Assembly (NCBI GenBank): GCA_029259815.1
Contig: JAJDEJ010000340.1
Location: 1 to 53,505, forward strand
Direction: 5' to 3'
Length of the DNA stretch: 53,505 nucleotides
DNA from: Planctomycetaceae bacterium
GTDB lineage: Bacteria; Planctomycetota; Planctomycetia; Planctomycetales; Planctomycetaceae
Part shown: one piece after another, positions 1 to 9,899 of the stretch
How the letters are laid out: each line of letters opens with the position of its first letter
Position numbering within the stretch: the first letter of the stretch is position 1
Translations under genes and position numbers: made by a program
The notes under the pieces: model-generated
The model's database searches: none
Told to the model about the DNA's origin: nothing
Seen by the model: the letters and a program-made list of their open reading frames with translations, nothing else

Positions 1-2
1 AC

Positions 3-351
3 GTCGATGCCCAGCCGCAGGCGGAGGTCCAGGCGTGGGCTGCCTCGTCTGACAAGCACTGGCCGGCTGCCCAGACCACGCCGCGGCGGGTCTACGTCCG
101 CGTGGATGGAATCATGTCCTGCACGAACGAGCGGGAGCCGCCCCCCGATGATCCGCAGCGGCACGATCGAATCGACCGCGAAGCCACGCGTCGGCTTGCG
201 GCTCAAAGGCCCCGGCCTGCACGGGAGCGAACGAGGCGCCCTGGCCGTCACCGCCCTGCGAGCCACCGACCTGCGAGCCACCGCCCTGCGAGCCACCGAC
301 CTCAACGGCCACTGGCACCAACTCTGGACCACCCTCACACTGAACGCCTGA
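3..351 (+). pseudogene. Remnant of an ISKra4-like transposase
   Basis: Two pieces in different frames recall the ISKra4 transposase family. The first, in the frame starting at base 3, reads RVYVRVDGIMSCTNERE near bases 88-138, like the conserved VDG(I/V)M block that precedes the middle of the protein. The second, in the frame of base 7, ends ALRATDLNGHWHQLWTTL before a stop at 349-351, like the family's C-terminus. In an intact transposase these blocks would be separated by far more residues, so an internal deletion and a frameshift are likely. The left end lies outside the window. The assignment is from memory of the family and is only moderately secure; a chance open frame is the alternative. 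Confidence 0.4.
256..300 (+). repeat. Three tandem 15-bp repeats inside the transposase remnant
   Basis: The unit CTGCGAGCCACCGMC occurs three times head to tail. In the frame of the transposase tail it encodes (A/D)LRAT repeated. It looks like a slippage expansion of the single ALRATDLNG block of the transposase end. Confidence 0.75.
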
Positions 352-679
352 ACCACCACCAATGACGGACTACACCCGTTGGAGAGGAAGGGAATTCTGG
401 GAGCCGGACATGCCGAAGGGATTCGCACTGCACAGTTTGGGGAAACCTTGCCGACTGATTCGGTCAAGGTCCTTTGGAGATTTCTGTTCCGCATTCACGG
501 ACGATCAGCGTGAGGCCGATAATAACGATAGGAACTATTCCCCGGTCACGATGACCGCTGGAAAGACGCAAGCCATCTCAGATGGTCTGGTCGCGACCAT
601 GATGTCTCGGCTGAGGAACGTCCTTCGCCGCGTGAATCAGGTCATGGTTCAAGAATGTTTCTGGGGAGGAGTGCAGGAG
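352..679. other. Intergenic stretch upstream of the secreted YTV-type gene
   Basis: The reading frame of the downstream gene stays open back to an ATG at 362, but the translation before base 680 shows no domain, and a signal peptide begins only at 680. I treat it as non-coding leader or promoter DNA. No clear promoter hexamers were found. Confidence 0.4.
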
Positions 680-1738
680 ATGCCCGTGTCGATTCGCAAC
701 GGATTGTTGATGGTGTTGCTGGCGGTCATGCCGGCGAGTGTTGATGCCGGGTTATTTGCCCCTTTTCACTGTGGATCATGCGGTCCACGGCGGTGGATCG
801 GCTTCACTGTTGGCATCCCGCTCCTTCAGCCGTCAGACTTCGGACTCAGTTGTTGGCAGACGGGGTGCGGTTGCGGTGGAGGCTACTATGGCGGTGGCTG
901 CAACACGGGATGCGGTTGCGGAACCGGGTATTCGGCTCCCTTGAGTTACGGCTATGGAGCTGCGCCAAATTCGTGTGGCTGTGGGACCGGCACATCATTC
1001 GCGCCACCGATCACGACGACTCCCTCATTTGCTCCGGCACCGAATTATGTTCCGCCCACGAACATTCAACCTGGTCCGGTCTTGCCGGGTCCGACGAGTT
1101 ACGCCCCCGATCCATGTGCGCAACCCGTTTGTCAGACCACGCTTCAGCCGCAGCAGTACACCACTTACCAGAACGTGCCGACGACTCAGTACCGCCGCGA
1201 AGCGTATGTCGAGCAGGTGCCTGTGACGACATATCAGCCACAGACCCGCTACCGGGATGTGGCGTATACGGTGAACCGTCAGGTCGCACAGACGCATACG
1301 CGATACGTGCCTCAAACTCATGTCAGCTATGTGCCGCAAGCCCCGATGGCCGCTGCACCTTGCAATACTTGTGATCAAGGTTTGGCCTACGGGCTGACAC
1401 CTCAATACGCCTCGCCAACGTACCCGACTCACTACGGTTCACTGCCCACGTCGCCTTACTTGAATGGGCCCACGGCTGCGGTTCCGACACCGATTGCACT
1501 GCCACAGTCGGCTGCCGTCCCACAAACACCAGCAGCGACGCTGCAGGCACCGCAGCGGTCATCGTCAGCCGGTTCGTGGCAGACCGTTCCGCAGCGCCAA
1601 GCTCAGCAGGACGCAGGTGTTCAGCAGATGGGGGCATGGATGCCCCAACCGGCTCCGCGACGCCTGCAGCCAACGCGGTCGATGTTCCAACCGGCTCCCT
1701 CAGCTGCAAGTGTCTGGCAGTCAAGCTGGTTACGTTAG
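680..1738 (+). CDS. Secreted Gly/Cys/Tyr/Pro-rich surface protein with YTV-like repeats
   Basis: The protein is 352 residues from the ATG at 680, which has a GGGAGGA ribosome-binding site 9 nt upstream. The first 23 residues (MPVSIRNGLLMVLLAVMPAS then VDA) form a good signal peptide. A Gly/Cys-rich block follows (repeated CGCG and GGGYYGGG, roughly residues 55-105), then Pro-rich linkers, then a stretch near residues 155-225 of Tyr/Thr/Val-rich repeats such as RYRDVAYTV and THTRYVPQTHVSYVPQ. Such repeats resemble the planctomycetal YTV family of envelope proteins. The C-terminal third is Ala/Pro/Gln rich. A role in the envelope or in a cysteine-cross-linked surface layer is an inference. The longer frame from 362 would bury the signal peptide, so the internal start is preferred. 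Confidence 0.75.
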   Translation: MPVSIRNGLLMVLLAVMPASVDAGLFAPFHCGSCGPRRWIGFTVGIPLLQPSDFGLSCWQTGCGCGGGYYGGGCNTGCGCGTGYSAPLSYGYGAAPNSCGCGTGTSFAPPITTTPSFAPAPNYVPPTNIQPGPVLPGPTSYAPDPCAQPVCQTTLQPQQYTTYQNVPTTQYRREAYVEQVPVTTYQPQTRYRDVAYTVNRQVAQTHTRYVPQTHVSYVPQAPMAAAPCNTCDQGLAYGLTPQYASPTYPTHYGSLPTSPYLNGPTAAVPTPIALPQSAAVPQTPAATLQAPQRSSSAGSWQTVPQRQAQQDAGVQQMGAWMPQPAPRRLQPTRSMFQPAPSAASVWQSSWLR

Positions 1739-2044
1739 GAGACGAAGCATCCATTTTTCGAGATGGTTGTTGATGCACTGCGTGCATCCACGCTCGTTGT
1801 CGGGCGAATCTGACGTTTCTGAGGGACCATTCTGCTCCCGTCTCGGCCTTTCCGCGCCAACCGGCATTCTCTGCCGGTGTTTCCAAAATGGCCGTCAATT
1901 GCCTGTTTTGAGATTTGGAATCGCCATTTCGGACGGCGATACAGATTTCTAGTGCGGTTGGTCATCCTTGCGGATGAGGCAGACGCCGTGCTCTGGGGTG
2001 ACTTGGTTGCCTCATCAAACTCAGCAGATTCGGAGCAGACACTC
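1739..2044. other. Intergenic region with two small hairpins
   Basis: It holds GATGCAC-tgc-GTGCATC at 1772-1788 and CCGGCA-ttctc-TGCCGG at 1861-1877. Neither has a U-tract, so terminator function is uncertain. The frame of the downstream gene is open from 1877, but that extension shows no signal peptide or domain. Confidence 0.4.
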
Positions 2045-3625
2045 ATGAAACAATCGTCTTGGGCACTCTGTGCAGCAGCCGTTCTGACAGGCCAGATGTG
2101 CTTGCACCTGTTAACGACCCAACCACTCAACCGACGCATCGAAGTCCTCACCGCAGAAGTCGCTCACCTGCATGCGGGGATCGATCGGGTCGCCGCCTCC
2201 GCCAGTCACGCGTCTGATGCGAATGATTTGCTTGCCGATTTGACGCTTCAGGGCAAGCGAGTCAATGAGGCACGGTCTGCGATCGATCAGCTGCGTCGCT
2301 TCGAGCGTGAAGTCCGCTCGCAAGGACATGCCGCAGGGCACTCACTCAATCTTGTCCGCAACATCAGCCGCTTGCAGGACGAGATCATCACGCAAGGTCA
2401 GCAGATTGCACAGCTGGAGGATTCCCTCGATGATCTCTCCGCCTTCCAAACTCAGGTCCACGGTCTCACCTCGGCTGCCGCTCGTGAGTTTGTGGGCGTC
2501 GATCGGGCGACTCAACTGGTTAAGGGGCTGGGTGAACTGAAAAGAGACGTGGCGACTCAGGCAGAGGACATTGAACTCGCCGTCGACAACCTTCACCAAC
2601 TGGGCGAACTCAAACAGGACATCTCACTGCAAGCAGATGGCATCGAGATTGCCGTCGAGCACCTGCGCGGGCTGGGCGGCCTCAAACAGGAAGTCTCGGT
2701 GCAAGCCGCAGACATCGAAGTGGCCGTGGCCAGACTTCGAAAGTTGGGCGAACTCAAGCAAGATGTCGCGGCACAGGCTGATGGCATCGAAGTCGCCGGC
2801 TCGTCGCTGAAGCGACTTGGTGATCTTAAGCTGGACATCTCGACGCAGGCGATGGACGTCGAATCCGCGATGAATCAACTGCGGCAATTGGGTGAACTCA
2901 AGTCTCAGGTGGCAATTGAATCTGACGGTCTGGAACTCGCTGAGACACAATTTGCACGGCTCATGGAATTGCAGGAGTCTGCTGCATCGGTGCCGTCCGA
3001 GCAGATTGACATCGCCCAAACGCGGGTAGCCGAGCTGACGAACCTCAAACAGATGATCATCGACGGCGGTGCGAATCTGGCCGCTGCCTTCGGGCTCACC
3101 GAAGAGCTGGTCTCCTTGAAGGAGAATCTCATCAATCGGGGCGGACGGGTCGACGTGGCTCGCAAGCATGCAGATGGATTGCTGAGTCTCGAGGACAGTC
3201 TTGCGGACGATGCGAATCTCAATATTGGTCATGCCCAGGAAAACCTCGACGCCCTTGTCGCGATCGAACGCCGACTCGTGTCACAGGAGGATCAGATCAT
3301 CTCGGCGGTCGAGTCGCTGGAGTTGATGTCCGACCTGCAGGCGGAGTTCGCAGCGAGTGTCGGAGGACTGGACAACATTCGTCGCGGATTGACCGAATTG
3401 GCTATGTTGGAGAGTACGGTTCTGCGAACGGTCGCCAGCCTGCAGCCGCTCATGGAGTTGACGAACCTCCGCCGGCTGAACGCGAATGATCTGCAAACCA
3501 TTGCCCGAGGGATGATGGAGCAGCGTGCGTCCCGCGTGGCCGCGAGCGATTCAGAATTCGGTCCTTCATCGAATTCGAATGATCGCTTCGACGCCCCAGT
3601 GCCCTTCCCCCCATCGGACGACTGA
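2045..3625 (+). CDS. Membrane-anchored or exported coiled-coil protein with 24-residue repeats
   Basis: The protein is 526 residues from the ATG at 2045, with GGAG about 8 nt upstream. The N-terminus (MKQSSWALCAAAVLTGQMCL) is a single hydrophobic segment, either a signal anchor or a signal peptide. Nearly all the rest is predicted helix with heptad-like Leu spacing. Residues 162-305 are six consecutive 24-residue repeats of the form L-G-x-L-K-x-(D/E)-(V/I)-x-x-Q-A-x-(D/G)-(I/V)-E-x-A-x-x-x-L-x-x, with degenerate repeats after them. The last 20 residues are Ser/Pro/Asp rich. No enzyme motif is seen. A long rod spanning the periplasm or tethering envelope layers is the natural guess. It precedes the tad genes but a hairpin at 3685 separates them. 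Confidence 0.8.
   Translation: MKQSSWALCAAAVLTGQMCLHLLTTQPLNRRIEVLTAEVAHLHAGIDRVAASASHASDANDLLADLTLQGKRVNEARSAIDQLRRFEREVRSQGHAAGHSLNLVRNISRLQDEIITQGQQIAQLEDSLDDLSAFQTQVHGLTSAAAREFVGVDRATQLVKGLGELKRDVATQAEDIELAVDNLHQLGELKQDISLQADGIEIAVEHLRGLGGLKQEVSVQAADIEVAVARLRKLGELKQDVAAQADGIEVAGSSLKRLGDLKLDISTQAMDVESAMNQLRQLGELKSQVAIESDGLELAETQFARLMELQESAASVPSEQIDIAQTRVAELTNLKQMIIDGGANLAAAFGLTEELVSLKENLINRGGRVDVARKHADGLLSLEDSLADDANLNIGHAQENLDALVAIERRLVSQEDQIISAVESLELMSDLQAEFAASVGGLDNIRRGLTELAMLESTVLRTVASLQPLMELTNLRRLNANDLQTIARGMMEQRASRVAASDSEFGPSSNSNDRFDAPVPFPPSDD
2528..2959 (+). repeat. Six in-frame 72-bp imperfect tandem repeats
   Basis: Each 72-bp unit encodes one 24-residue coiled-coil repeat starting L-G-(E/D/G)-L-K. 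Units differ at many synonymous and non-synonymous sites, so the array is old and maintained at the protein level. Confidence 0.85.
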
Positions 3626-3684
3626 CGTCTCCAAACTTTCCAATCGGCAACGGTCTGGTCCACCTGTTTGCCCGGATGAATAAC

Positions 3685-3720
3685 GAAGCCCGGCTGCTCA
3701 CTGAGCAGCCGGGCTTCTAT
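3685..3720 (+). terminator. Strong hairpin terminator after the coiled-coil gene
   Basis: GAAGCCCGGCTGCTC (3685-3699), loop ACT, then the perfect complement at 3703-3717. The 15-bp GC-rich stem lies 60 nt after the stop codon. The following sequence (TATTGGTTG) is only weakly U-rich. Confidence 0.75.
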
Positions 3721-3788
3721 TGGTTGAAGTTCGAATGTCGAGAGTTGACCACCATGCTCACACAACCCTCAACATTCAACCATCGGTA

Positions 3789-3945
3789 GTGGGTCAGTTT
3801 GGTCTGAAGACGTTTCGGGTGGCACGCCCTGACGTCAGGAAGGGCGTGGCGAGTTGTTCTTGAGCTTGCAATCCCTCACTTCGCGCCCGCCACGCCCTTC
3901 CCGTTGGTCAGGGCGTGCCACCCCTTTTCCGTTAAACTGACCCAC
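3789..3945. repeat. Palindromic repeat element, copy 1 (MITE/REP-like)
   Basis: The outer arms GTGGGTCAGTTT (3789-3800) and AAACTGACCCAC (3934-3945) are perfect inverted repeats. Inside them, GGGTGGCACGCCCTGAC...GGAAGGGCGTGGCG pairs with CGCCACGCCCTTCC...GTCAGGGCGTGCCACCC. A loop of about 35 nt separates the inner arms. The same inner arms recur in opposite orientation at 9767-9873 with an unrelated loop. No gene is present. It looks like a non-autonomous palindromic element dispersed through intergenic DNA. Confidence 0.8.
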
Positions 3946-4181
3946 CACCCAACCATCGACCTTCAACCCCTGCCCGACCCGATCAGCGCGGTCCTGATGA
4001 TTGTCCGGCCTGCGGTGCCCTGCAAAGATGTGGCATTTACTCAACAGAGGGAAGAATTGATCCTTCATCACCACAGAACGTGAGCTAGGTTTGGAGGAAT
4101 TTGGATGTTCTGCGCTTCATGCGTGGTCATCTCACTCCCTATCCCCGACGTTCAGTTGTCCAATGAGGAGACGGCTTCCCC

Positions 4182-5501
<1,320 letters not shown>

Positions 5502-5618
5502 CGCAGTTGAAAGGTTTCAATATGTGTGGGAGCACGAGTGAACGCTCCTGGAAGTAACCACCAAAGACTTGGCCGACATCGCAGGCCAGTTTGAACACCT
5601 CTTGATCGAGTTCGTCTC

Positions 5619-6584
5619 ATGACTCTTCTGCTGGTTTCCGTCGCAGCCTTCATTGGTGTCACCACCTTGGTGCTCGCCGTGTCCTCGATGTTCGTGGATC
5701 TCACTGACCGAGACCTCGAAAATCGACTGCAGGTACTGACGGGCAAAAAGTCGGCCGCCGAAGCCAATCAGGTCACCAAAGAGGCACTGCTCCGTGAAGG
5801 TGTGACTGGTTTGGCCGGCATCGCTGACAAGCTGATGGAAAAGTTCAGCAATCTCAAGTTGCTCTTCTCACAGGCTGACGCGCCGATCACACCGACACAG
5901 TTCTTCATGATTTCCGCAGCCTGCGGCGTGGTTGGACTTGGCGTGGCTGCCCTTGGTCGCTCACCACTTCCTCTCTATCCGGTGGTCGCCCTCATGTTCT
6001 CATTGTTGCCACTCGGTTGGCTATTGTGGCGTCGCAAGGCTCGATTCAAGAAGTTTGCCAACCAACTTCCCGATGCCCTGGAGTTGATCGCTCGTGCTCT
6101 CCGATCCGGACACAGCCTCGCGTCCGGTCTCAGCGTCGTGGTTCAAGAGATGCCCGATCCTATCTCACAAGAGTTCGCGATGTGCTATGAAGAACAGAAC
6201 CTGGGCATGCCGATCGAAACCGCCTTGAAGAGCATGCACAAACGCATGCCGAATATGGACTTCAAATTCTTCGCCACAGCGGTCGCCATTCAACGGCAAT
6301 CGGGCGGTGACCTCGCGGAGATTCTGGACAAGATCGGCCATATTGTGCGTGAACGATTCCGGATCATGGGTCAGGTCGCCGCTCTGACCGGTGAAGGCCG
6401 AATCAGTGGCGTCGTGTTGATGGGCCTGCCCATCGCTCTGTTCTTCGCGGTGTACTACCTCAACCAGGACTATGTCATGCTCCTCTTCACGGACGAATTG
6501 GGCCGCAAGATGATCGGAGTGGCCGCCTTCCTGCAGGTCCTCGGCGCCATCACGATCAAGAAAATTGTCGCCATTAAGATCTAG
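5619..6584 (+). CDS. tadB: Type II secretion F-domain protein TadB
   Basis: The protein is 321 residues and forms part of the inner-membrane platform of the Tad apparatus. An N-terminal membrane segment (residues 1-25) is followed by a paired hydrophobic region around residues 95-140, then the cytoplasmic T2SSF domain with the typical LPDALELIARALRSGHSL block and SGGDLAEILDKIGHIVRER. Two C-terminal membrane segments follow (IALFFAVYYL and the last 30 residues). Order and spacing relative to TadA and TadC match Tad loci. TadB and TadC are distinguished mainly by position and by the spacing of membrane segments. Confidence 0.88.
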   Translation: MTLLLVSVAAFIGVTTLVLAVSSMFVDLTDRDLENRLQVLTGKKSAAEANQVTKEALLREGVTGLAGIADKLMEKFSNLKLLFSQADAPITPTQFFMISAACGVVGLGVAALGRSPLPLYPVVALMFSLLPLGWLLWRRKARFKKFANQLPDALELIARALRSGHSLASGLSVVVQEMPDPISQEFAMCYEEQNLGMPIETALKSMHKRMPNMDFKFFATAVAIQRQSGGDLAEILDKIGHIVRERFRIMGQVAALTGEGRISGVVLMGLPIALFFAVYYLNQDYVMLLFTDELGRKMIGVAAFLQVLGAITIKKIVAIKI

Positions 6585-6700
6585 TTGATGAGTGAACAAG
6601 TTGATGGGTTGATGAGCGAACGGTTTTTGAGTTCCTCAACACATCAACAGTACCTCCGTCAACTCATCATCACACCATCACATCAACTCCGAACATCGCC
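6585..6700. repeat. GTTGATG/CATCAAC repeat cluster between tadB and tadC
   Basis: The spacer carries GTTGATGAG, GTTGATGGG and GTTGATGAG again in its first 30 bases, and CACATCAAC, CAACTCATC and CATCAACTC in its second half. The two halves can fold back on each other. It has no T-tract, so it may be an mRNA stem or a dispersed repeat rather than a terminator. Confidence 0.55.
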
Positions 6701-7636
6701 ATGGACATTGCAGCACTCACACCGTACGCGTTTTTCATCGCCATTGCGGCCGGTGTCTATGGCGTGGTCTCCATTTTTACGGCTCAAAAGTCGCGCGCCG
6801 CTGAGCGTCTGGATGAACTGAAGGACCCTCGGAAACGCCATCAGGGACTGGACGAAGTCGACAAGGACGGGGTGAAGGGCATGTTGAAGAAGGCAGCCCC
6901 CACGCTGTCGAAGGCTCTTGAACCCAAAAGCGACCTCGAACAAAGTGAACTCAAGGTTCTTCTTGCGAACGCGGGCTTCAACTCACCCAATGCGGGCACG
7001 TTCTACCTGGCCATTAAGACAGCCTGTCTCGTCGGCGGGGTGATGGCCGGCGGGGGCTACGGAATGATGTCCTACGGGGCCACGCAGGGAGGAATAACGT
7101 CAGTTGTCATCGGAGGTGGTCTCGGCTTTTACATTCCGGGAATCGTGCTGTGGTTTATTCGTCGCGGTCGAGTTGAACGCATCTTCTTGTCGCTCCCTGA
7201 CGCCTTGGACCTGCTGGTCGTTTGTGTCGAAGCCGGACTTGGCCTCGATGCGGCCATGCGTCGTGTCTCGGAAGAACTCATGGATTCGTCTCCCGATGTT
7301 TGCGGTGAATTCGGCATGGCTAACATGCAACTTCAGATGGGTCGCCCCCGTCGCGAAGTGCTTCATGACTTGGGCATCCGCTCGGGTGTCGACGACATGA
7401 AGTCACTCGCCGCCATTCTCATTCAGGCCGACCGCTTCGGCTCCTCGATCGCTCAGGCCCTCCGCGTACAATCAGACAGCATGCGGATCAAGCGATCACA
7501 AATGGCGGAAGAGAAAGCGCAGCAGACCGCCGTGAAGATGATCTTCCCGCTGGTGCTGTTCATCTTCCCGGGAATTTTCGTGGTGCTCGTCGGCCCCGCC
7601 GCCATCATGATGATCCGCAACCTGCTGACGACGTAG
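6701..7636 (+). CDS. tadC: Type II secretion F-domain protein TadC
   Basis: The protein is 311 residues and is the second platform protein of the Tad system, probably pairing with TadB in the inner membrane. An N-terminal membrane helix (about residues 8-26) is followed by a Lys/Asp-rich stretch, two helices around residues 105-150 with Gly-rich turns, and the T2SSF domain beginning LPDALDLLVVCVEAGLGL with the RRVSEEL motif. A final membrane helix is near residues 280-310. No ribosome-binding site stands out before the ATG at 6701, so translation may be coupled through the spacer stem. The gene ends 20 bp before a convergent gene. Confidence 0.88.
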   Translation: MDIAALTPYAFFIAIAAGVYGVVSIFTAQKSRAAERLDELKDPRKRHQGLDEVDKDGVKGMLKKAAPTLSKALEPKSDLEQSELKVLLANAGFNSPNAGTFYLAIKTACLVGGVMAGGGYGMMSYGATQGGITSVVIGGGLGFYIPGIVLWFIRRGRVERIFLSLPDALDLLVVCVEAGLGLDAAMRRVSEELMDSSPDVCGEFGMANMQLQMGRPRREVLHDLGIRSGVDDMKSLAAILIQADRFGSSIAQALRVQSDSMRIKRSQMAEEKAQQTAVKMIFPLVLFIFPGIFVVLVGPAAIMMIRNLLTT

Positions 7637-7656
7637 GACGACTCGTCGTCACGCAT

Positions 7657-8958
<1,302 letters not shown>

Positions 8959-8981
8959 GGCCTGATCTTAATCCAATAGAA

Positions 8982-9060
8982 CGCAGATGACGCGGATCGG
9001 GCGGAGTTTCGCGGATCACATCATCTGCGGTGATCCGTGAAATCCGTGTCATCCGTGGTC
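8982..9060. repeat. Dispersed-type intergenic repeat with inverted arms
   Basis: CGCAGATGA (8982-8990) is complementary to TCATCTGCG (9021-9029), and the segment continues with GATCCGTG, AATCCGTG, CATCCGTGG at short intervals. This wording is typical of repeat families scattered between bacterial genes. No second full copy is in the window. Confidence 0.45.
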
Positions 9061-9197
9061 TATTCACTTCACATGTCGTAACTCTGGGAAGGCATTGACA
9101 TTATCAGAGATGACCCAGGTGTTCCATCAGTTCGGGCTGGAGGACTCCCGCTTAAGTCGCCGATTGATGCGTGTCGATCTAACAGAAGTCGGATCGA

Positions 9198-9752
9198 ATG
9201 CTGCCTGCTCTCACGGACGAGACCTTCATGACTGAACGTGCGCGCGACAAGTTTCACCTCGGCTTTCTGCGAATCGTCGCCACCGACGCGGGGTATGTCG
9301 GCGGCCTGCTGGTCACCAATCGTCTCGGTCGTCCGCTCGAATTCCAGTGCACCACTCCGGTGAAGGCGAACCGCACTCAGGAGATTCTCTATGGTCCCAC
9401 GCTGAAACCGTTCCTGTTCAGCGAATTGATCGGCGTGACGCTGATTGACCGCTTGCAAGTCAAACCTCAAGTCGTCCTCGTCGATCAGGAAGCCCTGCTT
9501 GATCTACGTCAGCACATCGCATTGCCGGTCGCTTGCGTGCTCGATGACGAGACCGACACAAGTGACCTCCCGGACGAATCACGACTTTCGCTCGGTGCCC
9601 AGACGGTCCGTGTCCATGCTGAGCACACCGGTGATGTAAGCACGATCCAACAGTGGTCGAGCACGATCCCCTGTGATGCCGATCTTTGCGAACCGCTCGA
9701 TCGTGTGCGGGAAGCGTTGGAAGAGACGCTGCGTTCCGTTTCGGCTGCCTGA
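9198..9752 (+). CDS. Conserved hypothetical protein, 184 aa
   Basis: I do not recognise the family. The translation is mixed alpha/beta in character, with blocks such as FHLGFLRIVATDAGYVGGLLV and LFSELIGVTLI, no signal peptide and no membrane segment. An alternative start at 9228 (MTERARDKF) would remove 10 residues and begin closer to the first ordered segment. It lies just upstream of the SNF2 helicase gene on the same strand, with a palindromic element between them, so the two may be functionally linked. The phrase LEFQCTTPVKANRTQEILYG suggests a conserved core that could be searched. Confidence 0.7.
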   Translation: MLPALTDETFMTERARDKFHLGFLRIVATDAGYVGGLLVTNRLGRPLEFQCTTPVKANRTQEILYGPTLKPFLFSELIGVTLIDRLQVKPQVVLVDQEALLDLRQHIALPVACVLDDETDTSDLPDESRLSLGAQTVRVHAEHTGDVSTIQQWSSTIPCDADLCEPLDRVREALEETLRSVSAA

Positions 9753-9766
9753 GCAATGAGCAGATC

Positions 9767-9873
9767 GGGTGGCACGCCCAGACCAACGGGATGGGCGTGG
9801 CGATCCCGGAGCAGACACTCAAACCCACCAGAGCGTACAACCACGCCCTTCCTGACGTCAGAGCGTGCCACTC
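9767..9873. repeat. Palindromic repeat element, copy 2 (inverted relative to copy 1)
   Basis: The left arm (GGGTGGCACGCCCAGACC...ATGGGCGTGGCG) is the reverse complement of the right inner arm of the 3789-3945 element. The right arm (CCACGCCCTTCCTGACGTCAGAGCGTGCCACTC) is the reverse complement of its left inner arm. The loop sequences are unrelated. It sits in the spacer before the SNF2 gene and overlaps the frame upstream of that gene's real start. Confidence 0.8.
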
Positions 9874-9899
9874 AGCGAGTTCGCAACGAAGAGATGTCC

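Noticed and set aside
362-679. N-terminal extension of the secreted protein
   Set aside because: Would place the signal peptide internally; a good ribosome-binding site supports the start at 680.
2528-2959. 72-bp repeats considered as a CRISPR-like array
   Set aside because: Units are contiguous, in frame, diverged and without spacers; they encode protein repeats.
7638-7651. GACGAC-TC-GTCGTC palindrome between convergent tadC and ligase genes
   Set aside because: Only 6-bp stem and no U-tract; too weak to call a bidirectional terminator.
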